DNA of 27,500 nt from Stramonita haemastoma. Its lineage: Eukaryota > Mollusca > Gastropoda > Neogastropoda > Muricidae. The translations under genes were made by a program, and so were the position numbers. Within the stretch, counting starts at the first letter, position 1, and every line of letters starts with the position of its first letter. The stretch lies in contig CM060316.1 in NCBI GenBank assembly GCA_030674155.1, forward strand, positions 81,471,436 to 81,498,935, read 5' to 3'. Under the pieces are notes generated by a model. The model made no database searches. It was not told the origin of the DNA and saw only the letters and a program-made list of their open reading frames with translations. Positions 1-9,800 of the stretch are shown one piece after another.

Positions 1-410
1 TCGATCTCTTTAAAATGTCCTGGTCTTCTGTTAAGATCTTTCCATTTTTGTCTTGTCTGGTGCTGGTTTTCCCCTGTTTTGTGCCTGTCAGGTCTTTTAC
101 TAGCTGGTACGCTTTATTGCTGTTGTTGTTGCTCAGATTTTCTTCAATGTCCTGGCACTTCTCTTCAATCCAAGTTTCTGCTGCCTCTTTCATGCTTGGT
201 CTAATTTATTTGTTAATTGCCTTATACTGCCTTGCTCCTTCTATCTCGTTCTTCTTTTTCTTCAGTTCTCTTCGTTTGTCACACTGGTCAAGGATGTTGG
301 CTGTGACCCAGGGCTGCTTCACTCATCGTTGCTTGCCAAGAATCTCATTGGCTGCATCAGTTACTGCCATGTTAAAGGTGTCGACAAACTTGTCAATATT
401 TTTGTGTTTT
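1..410 (-). pseudogene. RTE-like LINE linker between endonuclease and RT (broken)
   Basis: Minus-strand translation gives the conserved RTE linker, with the blocks VDTFNMAVTDAANEILGK, PWVTANILDQCDKRRELKKK, SNNNSNKAYQLVKDLTGTKQ and DKNGKILTEDQDIL. This is the stretch that precedes the reverse transcriptase fingers; the RT itself would lie beyond base 1. It contains a TGA at 325-323 and a TAA at about 208-206, each at a position where a basic residue is usual. It continues the endonuclease fragment on the other side of the SINE. Confidence 0.82.
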
Positions 411-642
411 AAAAAAAAAATTGTACCACTTTATGTCACAGCAGATTTCACTGCGTGAAGTTCGGGGAACTCTCCCCAGGGAGAGCGCGTCGCCACATGT
501 GCAGCACCTACCCATTTTTCCCCCTTTTCATGCATGTAACTGTATCTGTTTCCATATCAGAGTGTGTTTTTTTCTACAGAATTTGTTTGCTTTGTTGCCG
601 TGGGTTCTTTTACGTGCGCTAAATAGTGATGTGTAACACATG

Positions 643-673
<31 letters not shown>

Positions 674-813
674 TAGCGCCCATACCACTACTCAGGGTCT
701 AATGGATGGGGAAAAAGTTGGGGGTCCAAACGGGGTACGAACTCCGCACACTCCGACGCGGACTTTTTGCTTTCTAGGCAGGGCGCGTTACCACCTAGAC
801 CACCGTCGTCTGG
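411..813 (-). mobile_element. tRNA-derived SINE, minus strand, inside the RTE LINE
   Basis: On the minus strand the element starts near 813 with a tRNA-like head. An A-box-like TGGTCTAGGTGG is followed by a B-box-like GTTCGTACCCC. Next comes the central core CGGATGAGACGATAAACCGA at about 670-650, which all other SINEs in this window share in some form, and then a long family-specific 3' body ending in a T10 run near 411-420. The head and 3' body differ from the other copies, so it is a separate SINE family with a shared core. I could not find clear target-site duplications. Confidence 0.8.
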
Positions 814-820
814 GGTCAAC

Positions 821-1722
821 ATGGTGAGGGGTGCAAAATTCCCTCCTATCATGGCTTGGAAGGCTTCAGCCACCTCTGGATCCTTAAGTTTCTCGAGATC
901 GAATCTGATCCTTGTCTGGCCCTGCTTCATGACCTTCCTCAGATGAAGGTGGAAGGTCATCATCTCTAAATCATGGTCACTTCCAATGTCAGCTCCTGGA
1001 AAACTGCGTGTCCTTGCAATGTTTACGCTGGACTGGAAGCACCTCTTCACCATGGTGTAGTCAATCTGGTTGTGGGTTACTCCGTCAGGGCTATGTCATG
1101 TCCATTTTCGAGATGCTTTGTGTGGACCGTATGTGTTCATCAACTTGAAGTCGTTGCAGTTAGCAAACTCCAGGAGTCTCAAGCCTCTTTCATTAGTCTC
1201 TTTGTTACAATATCGCCCACATGTGCCACTCCAGTTCTTGCAAACATCTTCTCCTACTTTGGCATTCCAATCACCTTGTACAACAAGGATGTCTTTCTTG
1301 GGGGTCTGATCTGTAACTTCTTGCAGCTGTTCATAGAAGTTTTCTACCTCGTCATCATTGTGGCTCGATGTTGGGGCATATACCTGAATAATGGCGATGT
1401 TGAAAGGAGTTGCCCTCAGGTTGATGGTAATAAGCCTGCTAGAGATTGGTCGGCAACCCATGACACTGTTCACAATATCCTTGTGGACCAGAAACCCAAT
1501 GCCTTGTTCATGTTTGTCCTCTTTCCCACTGAAGTATAGTTTGTGGCCTTCCTGGGTTGATGTTTCTCCAATGTTCTTTCAGCATACTTCACAGAGTCCG
1601 AGGATGTTCCAGTGGTACCTATCAATTTCATGTGCGAGTTCTTCAAGTTTGCCTGTTTCTCTCAATGTTCTAACATTCCATGTGCCGATGGTGATGTTAT
1701 TTCTGACACGAACTGTTTGATA
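821..1722 (-). pseudogene. RTE-like LINE endonuclease domain (broken)
   Basis: One minus-strand frame from about 1722 to 821 encodes an exonuclease-endonuclease-phosphatase domain that would nick target DNA for retrotransposition. Visible motifs in order are GTWNVRTL (catalytic Asn), GLCEV (Glu), QVYAPTS, VVQGDWNAKVG (Asp and Asn), NERGLRLLEFA, a QIDY motif and GSDHDL (Ser-Asp-His end). It is broken by TGA at 1581-1579, where the family normally has Trp after GLCEVR, and by TGA at 1098-1096, replacing a Trp in KWTWHSP. The frame itself is otherwise kept over about 300 codons, so decay is mild. The family call rests on many remembered RTE/BovB-type motifs and is firm; the exact subfamily is not determined. 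Confidence 0.88.
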
Positions 1723-1830
1723 CACCAGTCATACACTTTTCACCTCCACCCTGGTGTCCAGAAGTGGAAGGCGCGGTCCTTGGTGACCCGGGCGACGACC
1801 GAGCCGGTATGGATTTTGATTTGGTTTTGT

Positions 1831-2133
1831 CTTCCCTAGAATACCCTTCACAGGGGTTATAAACCTAGTTTTCAGATCAGTTGTTTGTCCAAAATGTTAA
1901 TGGAAATGTACTTTAGTCAAACCTACTTTTTCCTGTACGAACAAAACTAGTTTCATGTCTACCTAAAAACAAAAGCAGCAGCAATGAAAAGATGCTATCT
2001 GTCCTGAGTTTGATAAACAGTCCTACAATTGTTTAGTTCATTGCTTCTTGACTCATGAAACACGCTTAAAATAGAGGCAGATGTGAACTTACCTGAACTA
2101 CAGGCATTGGTGAAAAAAGCAGGCAGGTTGTGT

Positions 2134-2135
<2 letters not shown>
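1831..2135. other. No gene recognised
   Basis: About 300 AT-rich bases between the RTE leader and a GT microsatellite. I see no long reading frame, tRNA-like head or repeat matching elsewhere in the window. Confidence 0.5.

Positions 2136-2228
<93 letters not shown>
2136..2228. repeat. (GT)n microsatellite
   Basis: About 46 uninterrupted GT units. The valine-cysteine and threonine-histidine reading frames through it are artefacts of the repeat. Confidence 0.98.
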
Positions 2229-2504
2229 CAAGATATTTCAATACTGACCTGCACATCATCAGAAATTTGTGTGGGGGTAAATGTGTCATCAAAGTAGAGG
2301 TACATGACCTGATATTGTTTCTGTCCTTGCCAAAAAAAAGAATGTCTAGCAGTTCTTCTCTGTTGCTTTGTCAGAGTCTGAGCTGCCACGGGTAACATCA
2401 CCATGCTTCATCTTTATCTTTCGTTAGCCGTCACCTTGATTCATGTGCAGCTTCCTGACTGCCATGTATGGAACAAGGCTGTCATCGTAGCCAGACAGAT
2501 TGTA

Positions 2505-3190
2505 ACGTATTGTGCGGACGACTCGACCGTGATCTTATAGCTGTAACTGTAAGCAGTACCCCAGTTCCTCTGTCCTCCTCTGTGAAATATCTAAGCATTG
2601 TTATTGATAATACAATTTCAATGCAAAAATTCATCACCCAGACCTGTCAGTCTTGCAAGTATCAGTTACGGCGTATTAGTGCAGTTTGCAAGTATCTGTC
2701 TACTGACGCAACATCCAAGCTTGTAACATCTCTAATTCTTCCTCGACTGGACTACTGTAATTCACTGTTGGCTGGTCTACCAGCATCATCTGTCCACTCC
2801 CGTCAATGTATTCAAAACTCTGCAGCTCGACTTGTCCTAAGAAAGAAGAAATCCGAACATATAACTCCTCTCTTGCGATCTCTTCACTGGCTACCTGTTA
2901 CACAAAGATTGAAATACAAGATCAATACCCTCTGCTACAAATATCCACACAAAACTGCACCTTCCTATCTCTGTGACTGTCTCCAACAATACACTCCTTC
3001 TCGATCCCTCCGTTCTGCTGCAGATAGTATGTGCTTAAAAATATCAAGGTTCAAACAGTCCAGTGTCGGCCATCGTTCTTTCACTATTTCTGGTCCATCT
3101 ATCTGGAATGACCTCCCTCTGTCCCTTCGCCAAATCCCTTTGTTTGACATTTTCAAATCCAATCTAAAGACACACTTATTTCCTTCATAG
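2505..3190 (+). pseudogene. CR1/L2-like LINE ORF2 C-terminal region
   Basis: About 228 codons remain open to a TAA/TAG-type end at 3188-3190. They match the region after the RT palm in CR1/L2-type ORF2 proteins: VKYLSIVIDNTISMQKFI (usually YLGV..D), LVTSLILPRLDYCNSLL, IQNSAARLVLRKKK, ITPLLRSLHWLPVTQRLKYKI, GHRSFTISGPSIWNDLPLSLR and a FKSNLKTHLF terminus. The RT catalytic motifs, the FADD box and the endonuclease are absent, so it cannot act by itself. No internal stop is visible, which suggests a fairly young truncated copy. A start at ATG 2468 is open in frame, but the first dozen residues do not resemble the family and probably belong to flanking DNA. Confidence 0.85.
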
Positions 3191-3265
3191 GATCTTCCTC
3201 CATCATCACACCTTACATATGTCCCTATTTTCATTCAGTCTTCTCCATCTCCATCACTATGCGTT

Positions 3266-3362
3266 ATTGTGTGTGTGTGTGGGGGGGGTGGGGGGGGGGG
3301 GGGGTTGTGGTGTGTGTAGGGGTGTGTTGGCGTGTGTAGGTGTGTGTGTGTGTTTGTTTGCG
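3266..3362. repeat. GT-rich tract with long G runs
   Basis: GT repeats interrupted by G8 at 3281-3288 and G15 at 3290-3304, then degenerate GT. It lies inside the 3' UTR of the CR1/L2-like element. The G runs could form a G-quadruplex on the plus strand. Confidence 0.9.
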
Positions 3363-3576
3363 TTTGCGTAAATATATAATTTGTTAATTCATTTGTGAAT
3401 GGTTGCATGCGTGTGACTGATTTAAATGCAAGCGCTATGATTTGTTTGCATTACAAGATTTAGCGCTATATAAATTTCATGTGTTATTATTATTATTATT
3501 ACTATAAAAGGGAATCTTAACACAATTCTGAAGGATGTGTATACATCCTCAGTCAGTAAACCACACTCCTCCGCCG

Positions 3577-3615
3577 CCCCCCCCCCCCAAAAAAAAAAAA
3601 AAAAAAAAAAAAAAA
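3577..3615. repeat. C12-A27 homopolymer junction
   Basis: Twelve C followed directly by 27 A. It may be the 3' tail of an unrecognised retroposed sequence on the plus strand, but I recognise nothing upstream that would own it. Confidence 0.9.
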
Positions 3616-4087
3616 GAATAAGCCTACACATTATTTTTAGACACGTGTGATTCAACATATAACGGCAGATGAGAAATTGGTGTAGTGTGAATGTTCTCGT
3701 TGCGCTTGGAAAACTTTTGTTCTTAAATTTTGTCGTCTCTCTTCTTTCCTCACAAGCATAAAATGAATGCTGTTAGCCTTTGCTGATCAAAACCAGACTT
3801 GTCCAGAGAACCAAAGATCTGCAGGAGGGTCAGGAGCCCTCAAGGTAGTCAGTGATTGTTGGACAGGAAAAATCACCATGGCTTTGCCCACTGACTGGTT
3901 GTGGTGAAATATCATTTGTGCTCCCAATTCTGGAATCCCCACCCGGCACTTTCAGTATTTCTTGTGTGGTTCTTTGGGGTAACTTTTTTGAGGCTCTACA
4001 AATGTAAGTTGCGATTTTTTGTTTTGTTTTTTGTACATGTACATTTTCTTAATCAGAAAAATGTTTGCCCTATTTAACTCATAATTT
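3616..4087. other. No gene recognised
   Basis: Unique-looking AT-rich sequence with no supported coding region and no similarity to the SINE core or LINE segments found elsewhere here. Confidence 0.45.
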
Positions 4088-4105
4088 CAGCGCGCGCGCG
4101 CACGC

Positions 4106-4173
<68 letters not shown>

Positions 4174-4222
4174 TGTGCGCGCGCGCGTGCGTGTGTGCGT
4201 GTGTGCGCACGCGCACGTACAT
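4088..4222. repeat. Alternating (CG/CA/GT)n tract
   Basis: A run of strictly alternating purine and pyrimidine: CG units, then (TG)n, then mixed CG, GT and CA units out to about 4222. Such alternation, particularly with CG blocks at both ends, favours left-handed Z-DNA. Confidence 0.95.
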
Positions 4223-4561
4223 GTGTTGGTGTTGTGATGCGGAATGTATGATGTAGTCTACATTGGTATTACAGTAATTTTGACCAAATTGTGTATATTA
4301 ATCCCCGCCAGTGAGTGCTAATACTTCATGCACTATAGTTTGGCAATTTGCATTTAAGTTATAATTTTAGGTCTGGTTTTAGTCCCGTGACCTTTCTTGT
4401 GTATTATCAAACTGTTACCAACAGGTAAAGATCATAAATTCTGTCAGTTGCTCTTATAACTGCATTAAAATGTTACTTGCTTCAGCAGGTCGACAATATG
4501 GAAAAAACTGCATATGTTTTTGCAGTTATACAATCATCTATATACCACACAGACAGTTTGC

Positions 4562-4565
<4 letters not shown>
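4223..4565. other. No gene recognised
   Basis: AT-rich spacer between two microsatellites. No supported gene or repeat. Confidence 0.45.

Positions 4566-4647
<82 letters not shown>
4566..4647. repeat. (TC)n microsatellite
   Basis: About 41 perfect TC units. The Ser-Leu and Arg-Glu frames through it are artefacts. Confidence 0.98.
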
Positions 4648-4651
<4 letters not shown>

Positions 4652-5116
4652 CGGTGGCTCAAGGGTGCAGATTGAAGAAAGACGTGTGGCATTTCCTCTC
4701 CAGTTTTTGTGAAATTTCCAAGTCTACAGGTTGTGTGTAATTGTAATTTTTTGCACACATATGGACTGTTGGTGGCTTCTTCGTTTGAGCTGAATAGAAC
4801 GACATAATAACCAATATGTGGTCAGTAATTCACCATATTTAATTTTCTTGATAAACAGTATAAACAATTAAAAAAAAAGTAAACAGAACTCATTGTGCGT
4901 GGCTGACCTGGGCCATTCATGTGTGGGCTGCACATGCGTGTATTTTTAAAATTTTGCACCTTGCATTCACACACACAGACGTTCACGCGGGATTCCAAAC
5001 ATTCTGCCCTATTTCGAACTTTGTGCTCCCCACTGTGTTTTAGAGCTGATCATCTCGTGCAATATTGTGACACTGACATTGGTATTGTTTACCAAACAAA
5101 CACAGGCACCTGCAAG

Positions 5117-6895
5117 ATGTCACAAGAAAGTTTTTCTCACCCTCAATTAAACATGCTACAGTTTATAGACTGGCGTTTTGCTCATATACAGCAAGAGATG
5201 CAACATCATGCTGCCAGTATTAAAACAATTGAAGAGAAATTCAAAATATTAGACAGTAGCATATCACACATTAAACTCACATGAGTGAGTTAAAAGAAGT
5301 GGTTGAAGAAAACAGAGAGAACATAGAGGACATTATACTGGACAGACTGGACAAGCTGGAAAGAAATGTGCAAATAATTGAACAAGATGCAAAAGTGTGC
5401 AATGTAGTGTTCTTTAACATAGAAGAACATCAATATGAGGACAGGGCTTCTACAACGCAAATGGTTGTAGACCTTCTGAACTCTTACAACCCAGCAACTT
5501 ACTGGCATCAAGACGACATTGTCAAAGCATTCCAACTGGAGAAACCACGGCAACAAAGAAGTGAACCTCGACCAATCCTGGTGCAGTTCAGCAGGATGTT
5601 GGACAAAATGGCTGTGCTGGGAGATTCATATCTGAGAGATGACCTGAGAAAAAGGGGCATTAGTGTTGCTCCTGACCTTACCTCCCGGCAAAAGGAGCTG
5701 ATTGACTTCTATCGCAGCCAGGGCAAAATCGCCTACTTCTACAATGGAAGACTACAGGTCAAGGACAAACAAGAGCAAAGACCAAGGATTCCTGTGGAGA
5801 AACAGATTATAGCAAGGCCAACTCAGGAAACAGAGGACTGGCCTCATCTCCCACACAACAGACAGAGAGGTCACGACAGAGGCTGGTTCAACAAACAGTC
5901 AACTGGAAACTCTAGCAGGAGCCAACCAGACAAAGTTTCCAGGTCACCTTCATTTCAACCAGAGGATGATGAATTTGAAGTTACTCCACCAACCATCAGA
6001 TGACAGTGGCATTTCTATTCTGGTGGAGCCATTCAAGAGAAACATGGGAACACTGTCTCCAGGAGCAATGCAGGTTATAGAAATACGTCCTATCCCAGAG
6101 ACTCTGTTCATGCCAGGAATCTGCAAAGAAATTTTCATGAGGACTCTGACCAAAGACCAGGTGTTCCAGCCCCTCAAGCATACAGGGACGAGAAAACTAA
6201 CTTTCCAGCACCTGAGCACAAGCGGTTTGTGTTTTTCAAAAACCAGAGCTACAATGGGACCACAGCAAATCGTGACAGGCTAAGACGCAACTCTCATTGT
6301 GGGTTAGTAAGGTGTCAAGATCAAAGCAGGAATATGCAAGAAACTGACATACACACAGTGTGTGAGGCTACTGGAGAGTGTTGTAACAGTCATAATTACT
6401 CAAAGGAAAATGCAGAAAGGCGTGAAAGGGATGAAAATGAGAAAGAAATTGAAAAAAAACGACAGAAGTTTGTCTACCGTTCCCAGGGATGAAGAACAGA
6501 GAGGTGATGACAAGACCACAGACAGCAAGACTGAAGAAATACTGATGAGTGACATGGATGCATTTCACCAACATGGTTTTGACAGTCACGATCATGGACT
6601 TAACATTACAGACTCTGACAAAGACATAACAACGGTTAATGAGGCACAAAAACCTACTGATGTAGACCTTGACAGACCAAATGACACTGCCTACCAAATG
6701 CCTACCAGGCATGCTGCCTCTCACAAACAAGAAGCTCAGAGCATGCATGCAGAATCATGTAGGTCAGTGAGCCAGTCCAGCATCCTGGACTCTCTCAGGA
6801 GAGTTTCAGTGGGGGAACATCCCCATGAGAGTGGAGTGGCCTCACGTGATAAAAGGAAGCCTGCTAATTCTGGAGCCTCTGTCTCCAAGAAATAG
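5117..6895 (+). pseudogene. LINE ORF1: coiled coil, RRM, CTD, long tail (broken)
   Basis: This encodes the RNA-binding chaperone of the LINE ribonucleoprotein. It starts at ATG 5117 (MSQESF). A helical, coiled-coil-like stretch spans about 5190-5390. An L1-type RRM begins at VCNVVFFNIEEH (about 5395). The RRM continues through a RPILVQFSR strand, and the C-terminal domain contains DDLRKRGISVAPDLTSRQKE and KIAYFYNGRLQVKD (to about 5770). A long hydrophilic, Gln/Asn/Arg/Glu-rich tail follows, far longer than in vertebrate L1 ORF1. Lesions: a frameshift at about 5278-5281, a TGA at 6001-6003 in place of a probable CGA Arg, and a frameshift in the A8 run at about 6451-6458. After these the frame runs to a TAG at 6893-6895. 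ATG 5281 also opens the second frame, but it falls inside the coiled coil and is not likely the true start. Confidence 0.85.
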
Positions 6896-9800
6896 GACAT
6901 TGGCCGGGCCACAAGAAGACCATCTACTTATAAAGATAATAAAAGCCAACTTTGTGGCTCAATTGATGAACCTAAAGAGAAGCGGCAACAACTATATGTA
7001 AATAGTGCACATAAACACCATATTGATTTCCTAAATTATAATGTTAATGGCTTATTACAAAAGTTAGAAAATAATGATTTTGTTAACTTTCTTGTGATAC
7101 ACGATTTTGTATGTTTAACAGAAACGTTTATTAGTTTTGATTTTGAATCACCACTTTTCAGTGATTTTATTGTATTTACATCAAAGGCCAAGAAATTGTC
7201 CCATCAAGGCTGATATTCTGGAGTGATTGTTATGGTGAGAAAGAAGTATGCCTGCTATGTTGATAGGGTTGATGTAAAATATGATAATATAGTTGTGCTT
7301 AACATTCAAAAGGACCTGCTACAAACTAATAAAAATGTTCTGCTAATTTGCACTTATATACCTCCATATGATTCTATGTTTTGGAAACATTACCAAAATG
7401 GTTATGGTATGGAAATGCTAGAGCAGTGCATATTGGACTTGCAAGAATCAAATGATGATTTTTATGTTCTATTAACAGGTGACTTGAATGCAAGAACAGC
7501 ATGTGTGAACAATTCTCTTTCAGATGATGATTTTGATGGGGAGTTGAAAACAGTGTATGTCACAAGTGATTTTTTTCAAGATAAACAAACAAATGTCTTT
7601 GGCAATCAGCTGCTCGAAATATGCAATATGTTTGACTTTTTGATTTTGAATGGTTTGTGTCAACATGACTTTGATGATGGGTTTACATATATTTCATCCT
7701 CAGGAGCCAGCACTGTTGACTATTTTATCGTGTCTTGTGAATGGTATGCATGTGTTAATATTGTAGCTGTAGATATAAAAAGTACTACAGAGTCAGATCA
7801 TCTGCCTGTTTTTATGAGGATTAATTTGAAAACTGATGTTACCAACCAAAGTGTTGAACAAGCAGACAAAGGGGAACAGAGTGTTATAGAAAAAATAGTT
7901 TGGAAAGATGATAAGAAAGAAGAATTTATTGAAATTCTTGATAGCCACATTATGCAGAATAAAATTATTAGTGCTTTAAATCTACTTGAAAATGACATAG
8001 ATGATGCTCTGGAATTATTTACACAGTGTCTGAATGAGGCTAGTAGTTGTATGCTTACTAGACGTCATAAATTTCAGAATAAACAGTCAAAATTGTTCGA
8101 TGATGAATGTCATCAGGTTGAAAAAGAGACAAGAAGAGCCTTGAATTTATTTAGAAAAACGAAAGATGAAAATGATAGACAAATTTATGTCACAGCACAG
8201 AAAAAGTATAGACAGTTATTAAAGGCCAAGCGCCAAACATTCAGAAAACAAAAGGTAGAGTCTCTAGCAAACAATAGTTCAAATTCAGCACTGTTCTGGA
8301 AAGAGCTTCGAAGTATGGGATGTGCTAACAGAGATAGAGTTACCAACAATATAAATTCTACTGAGTGGGTTAATTATTTCAAAGAGGTATTCCAAAGCAA
8401 TGAAGCTATATTTAATAATTGTAATTGTACAGAAGTAGATTTGTTAGAAGGAAATGAACATGAATTAAACAGAGAGATTACAAAAGAAGAAATAAATACA
8501 GCTATACATAAACTAAAATCTGGTAAGGCATATGAGATTAATAAAATTACTGCAGAAATACTAAAAAATGGAACTAAAGAAGCTAAACAGTTCATATTCA
8601 AGCTTTTTAATACTATCTTCAATAATGGTATATATCCACAGATGTGGTCTAAAGCCATTATTATTCCAATTTATAAAAAAGGGGATCCAGAGTTAGTAGA
8701 CAATTACAGAGGAGTATCATTACTGAGTATTTTATCCAAATACTATACTTCCATACGAAACACAAGATTGTATTCATAGCTAGAAAATAATCACTTGATC
8801 TGTGAAAACCAAGCAGGTTTTAGGAAGAGATATTCTACAGTAGACCAGATTTTCAATTTATTTTCAATTGTCCAAAAGTGTATGTCCAAGAAAGGTCAAA
8901 AACTGTATATTGGTTTTGTTGACTTCTAAAAAAGCCTTTGACTCCGTTAAACATGATAAACTTTTGAACTGTATAAAATGCCAGGGGATAAAGGGAAATT
9001 TCCTTGCTTCACTATCAGCCATGTATAGCTCTTTATTATCTTGTATACGAAAGAATAGCCAATTGTCAGATTTTTTTGAATGTCTAGTAGGAGTTAGGCA
9101 AGGTTGTGTTCTGAGCCCAACGTTGTTTACAGTATTTATTAACTAGCTAGCTAATGCTGCGAATGAAAAAGGAAAATACGGAGTTCAGTTGTTACCTAAT
9201 ATTATGGATATTTTCATTCTGTTGTTTTGCAGATGATGTTGCACTATTTTCAACAATCCCAGGAGGTTTGCAGCATCAATTAAACATTTTGAAAGATTGC
9301 TGTAATGATTTACAGTTAAGTGTTAACATTAATAAAACTAAGGTGATAGTCTTTAGGAAAGGGGGATACCTGTCTAAACAGGAACAATGGTATTACAATG
9401 GTATTAGGTTAGAAGCTGTAAATCAGTATTGCTATTTAGGGTTCAGTTTTACAACAAAGGTTAGCTGTAAATTAGGTACAGAGCATTTAGTTACGAAGGG
9501 AAGGAAAGCAGTGGTTCATTAAACAAAGTATTTCACAGGTATAAAGAGATGAACGCTAGTACTTTTTTCAAGATTTTTTATACTAAGATTCAACCAATTT
9601 TATCGTATTCATCAGAAATATGGGGCACAAACAGACTACAACATATTGAAAAAATTCATTTGATGGCATGTAAAAGATTTTTAGGAGTACCTGTAAGAAC
9701 ACCCAATAAGATGGTATATGGAGATTTAGGTAGATATCCACTTTATGTCAACTCATGTACAAGAACCATTAGATACTGGTTGAAACTATTGCAAACGGAT

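Larger units (their letters stand above)
1..1830 (-). mobile_element. RTE-like LINE fragment, interrupted by a SINE
   Basis: Read on the minus strand from about 1830 down to 1, this is the 5' part of an RTE/BovB-like non-LTR retrotransposon: a GC-rich leader (about 1740-1830), the apurinic-type endonuclease, then the linker toward the reverse transcriptase, which would lie left of the window. A tRNA-headed SINE sits inside it at about 411-813, and the LINE protein resumes beyond it, so the SINE is the younger insertion. The outer limits are approximate, and 1830 is placed where recognisable RTE leader sequence fades. Confidence 0.85.
2505..3502 (+). mobile_element. CR1/L2-like LINE, 5'-truncated, with TTA tail
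   Basis: A 5'-truncated non-LTR element: the C-terminal part of ORF2 (to 3190), a 3' UTR invaded by a G- and GT-rich tract (3266-3362), a terminal segment with AGCGCTATATAAATTT, and a TTA trinucleotide tail at about 3484-3500. Short 3' repeats of this kind, rather than poly(A), are usual for CR1/L2-type LINEs. The 5' truncation point is approximate. Confidence 0.82.

Noticed and set aside
15..458. 147-codon plus-strand hydrophobic frame resembling a membrane protein
   Set aside because: It is the antisense shadow of the RTE linker, which matches a known family on the minus strand.
973..1539. 188-codon plus-strand frame
   Set aside because: Antisense to the RTE endonuclease, whose motifs are unmistakable on the other strand.
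2138..2230. CRISPR-like or telomeric repeat array
   Set aside because: Simple dinucleotide repeats with no spacers and no TTAGGG units; the sequence is eukaryotic.
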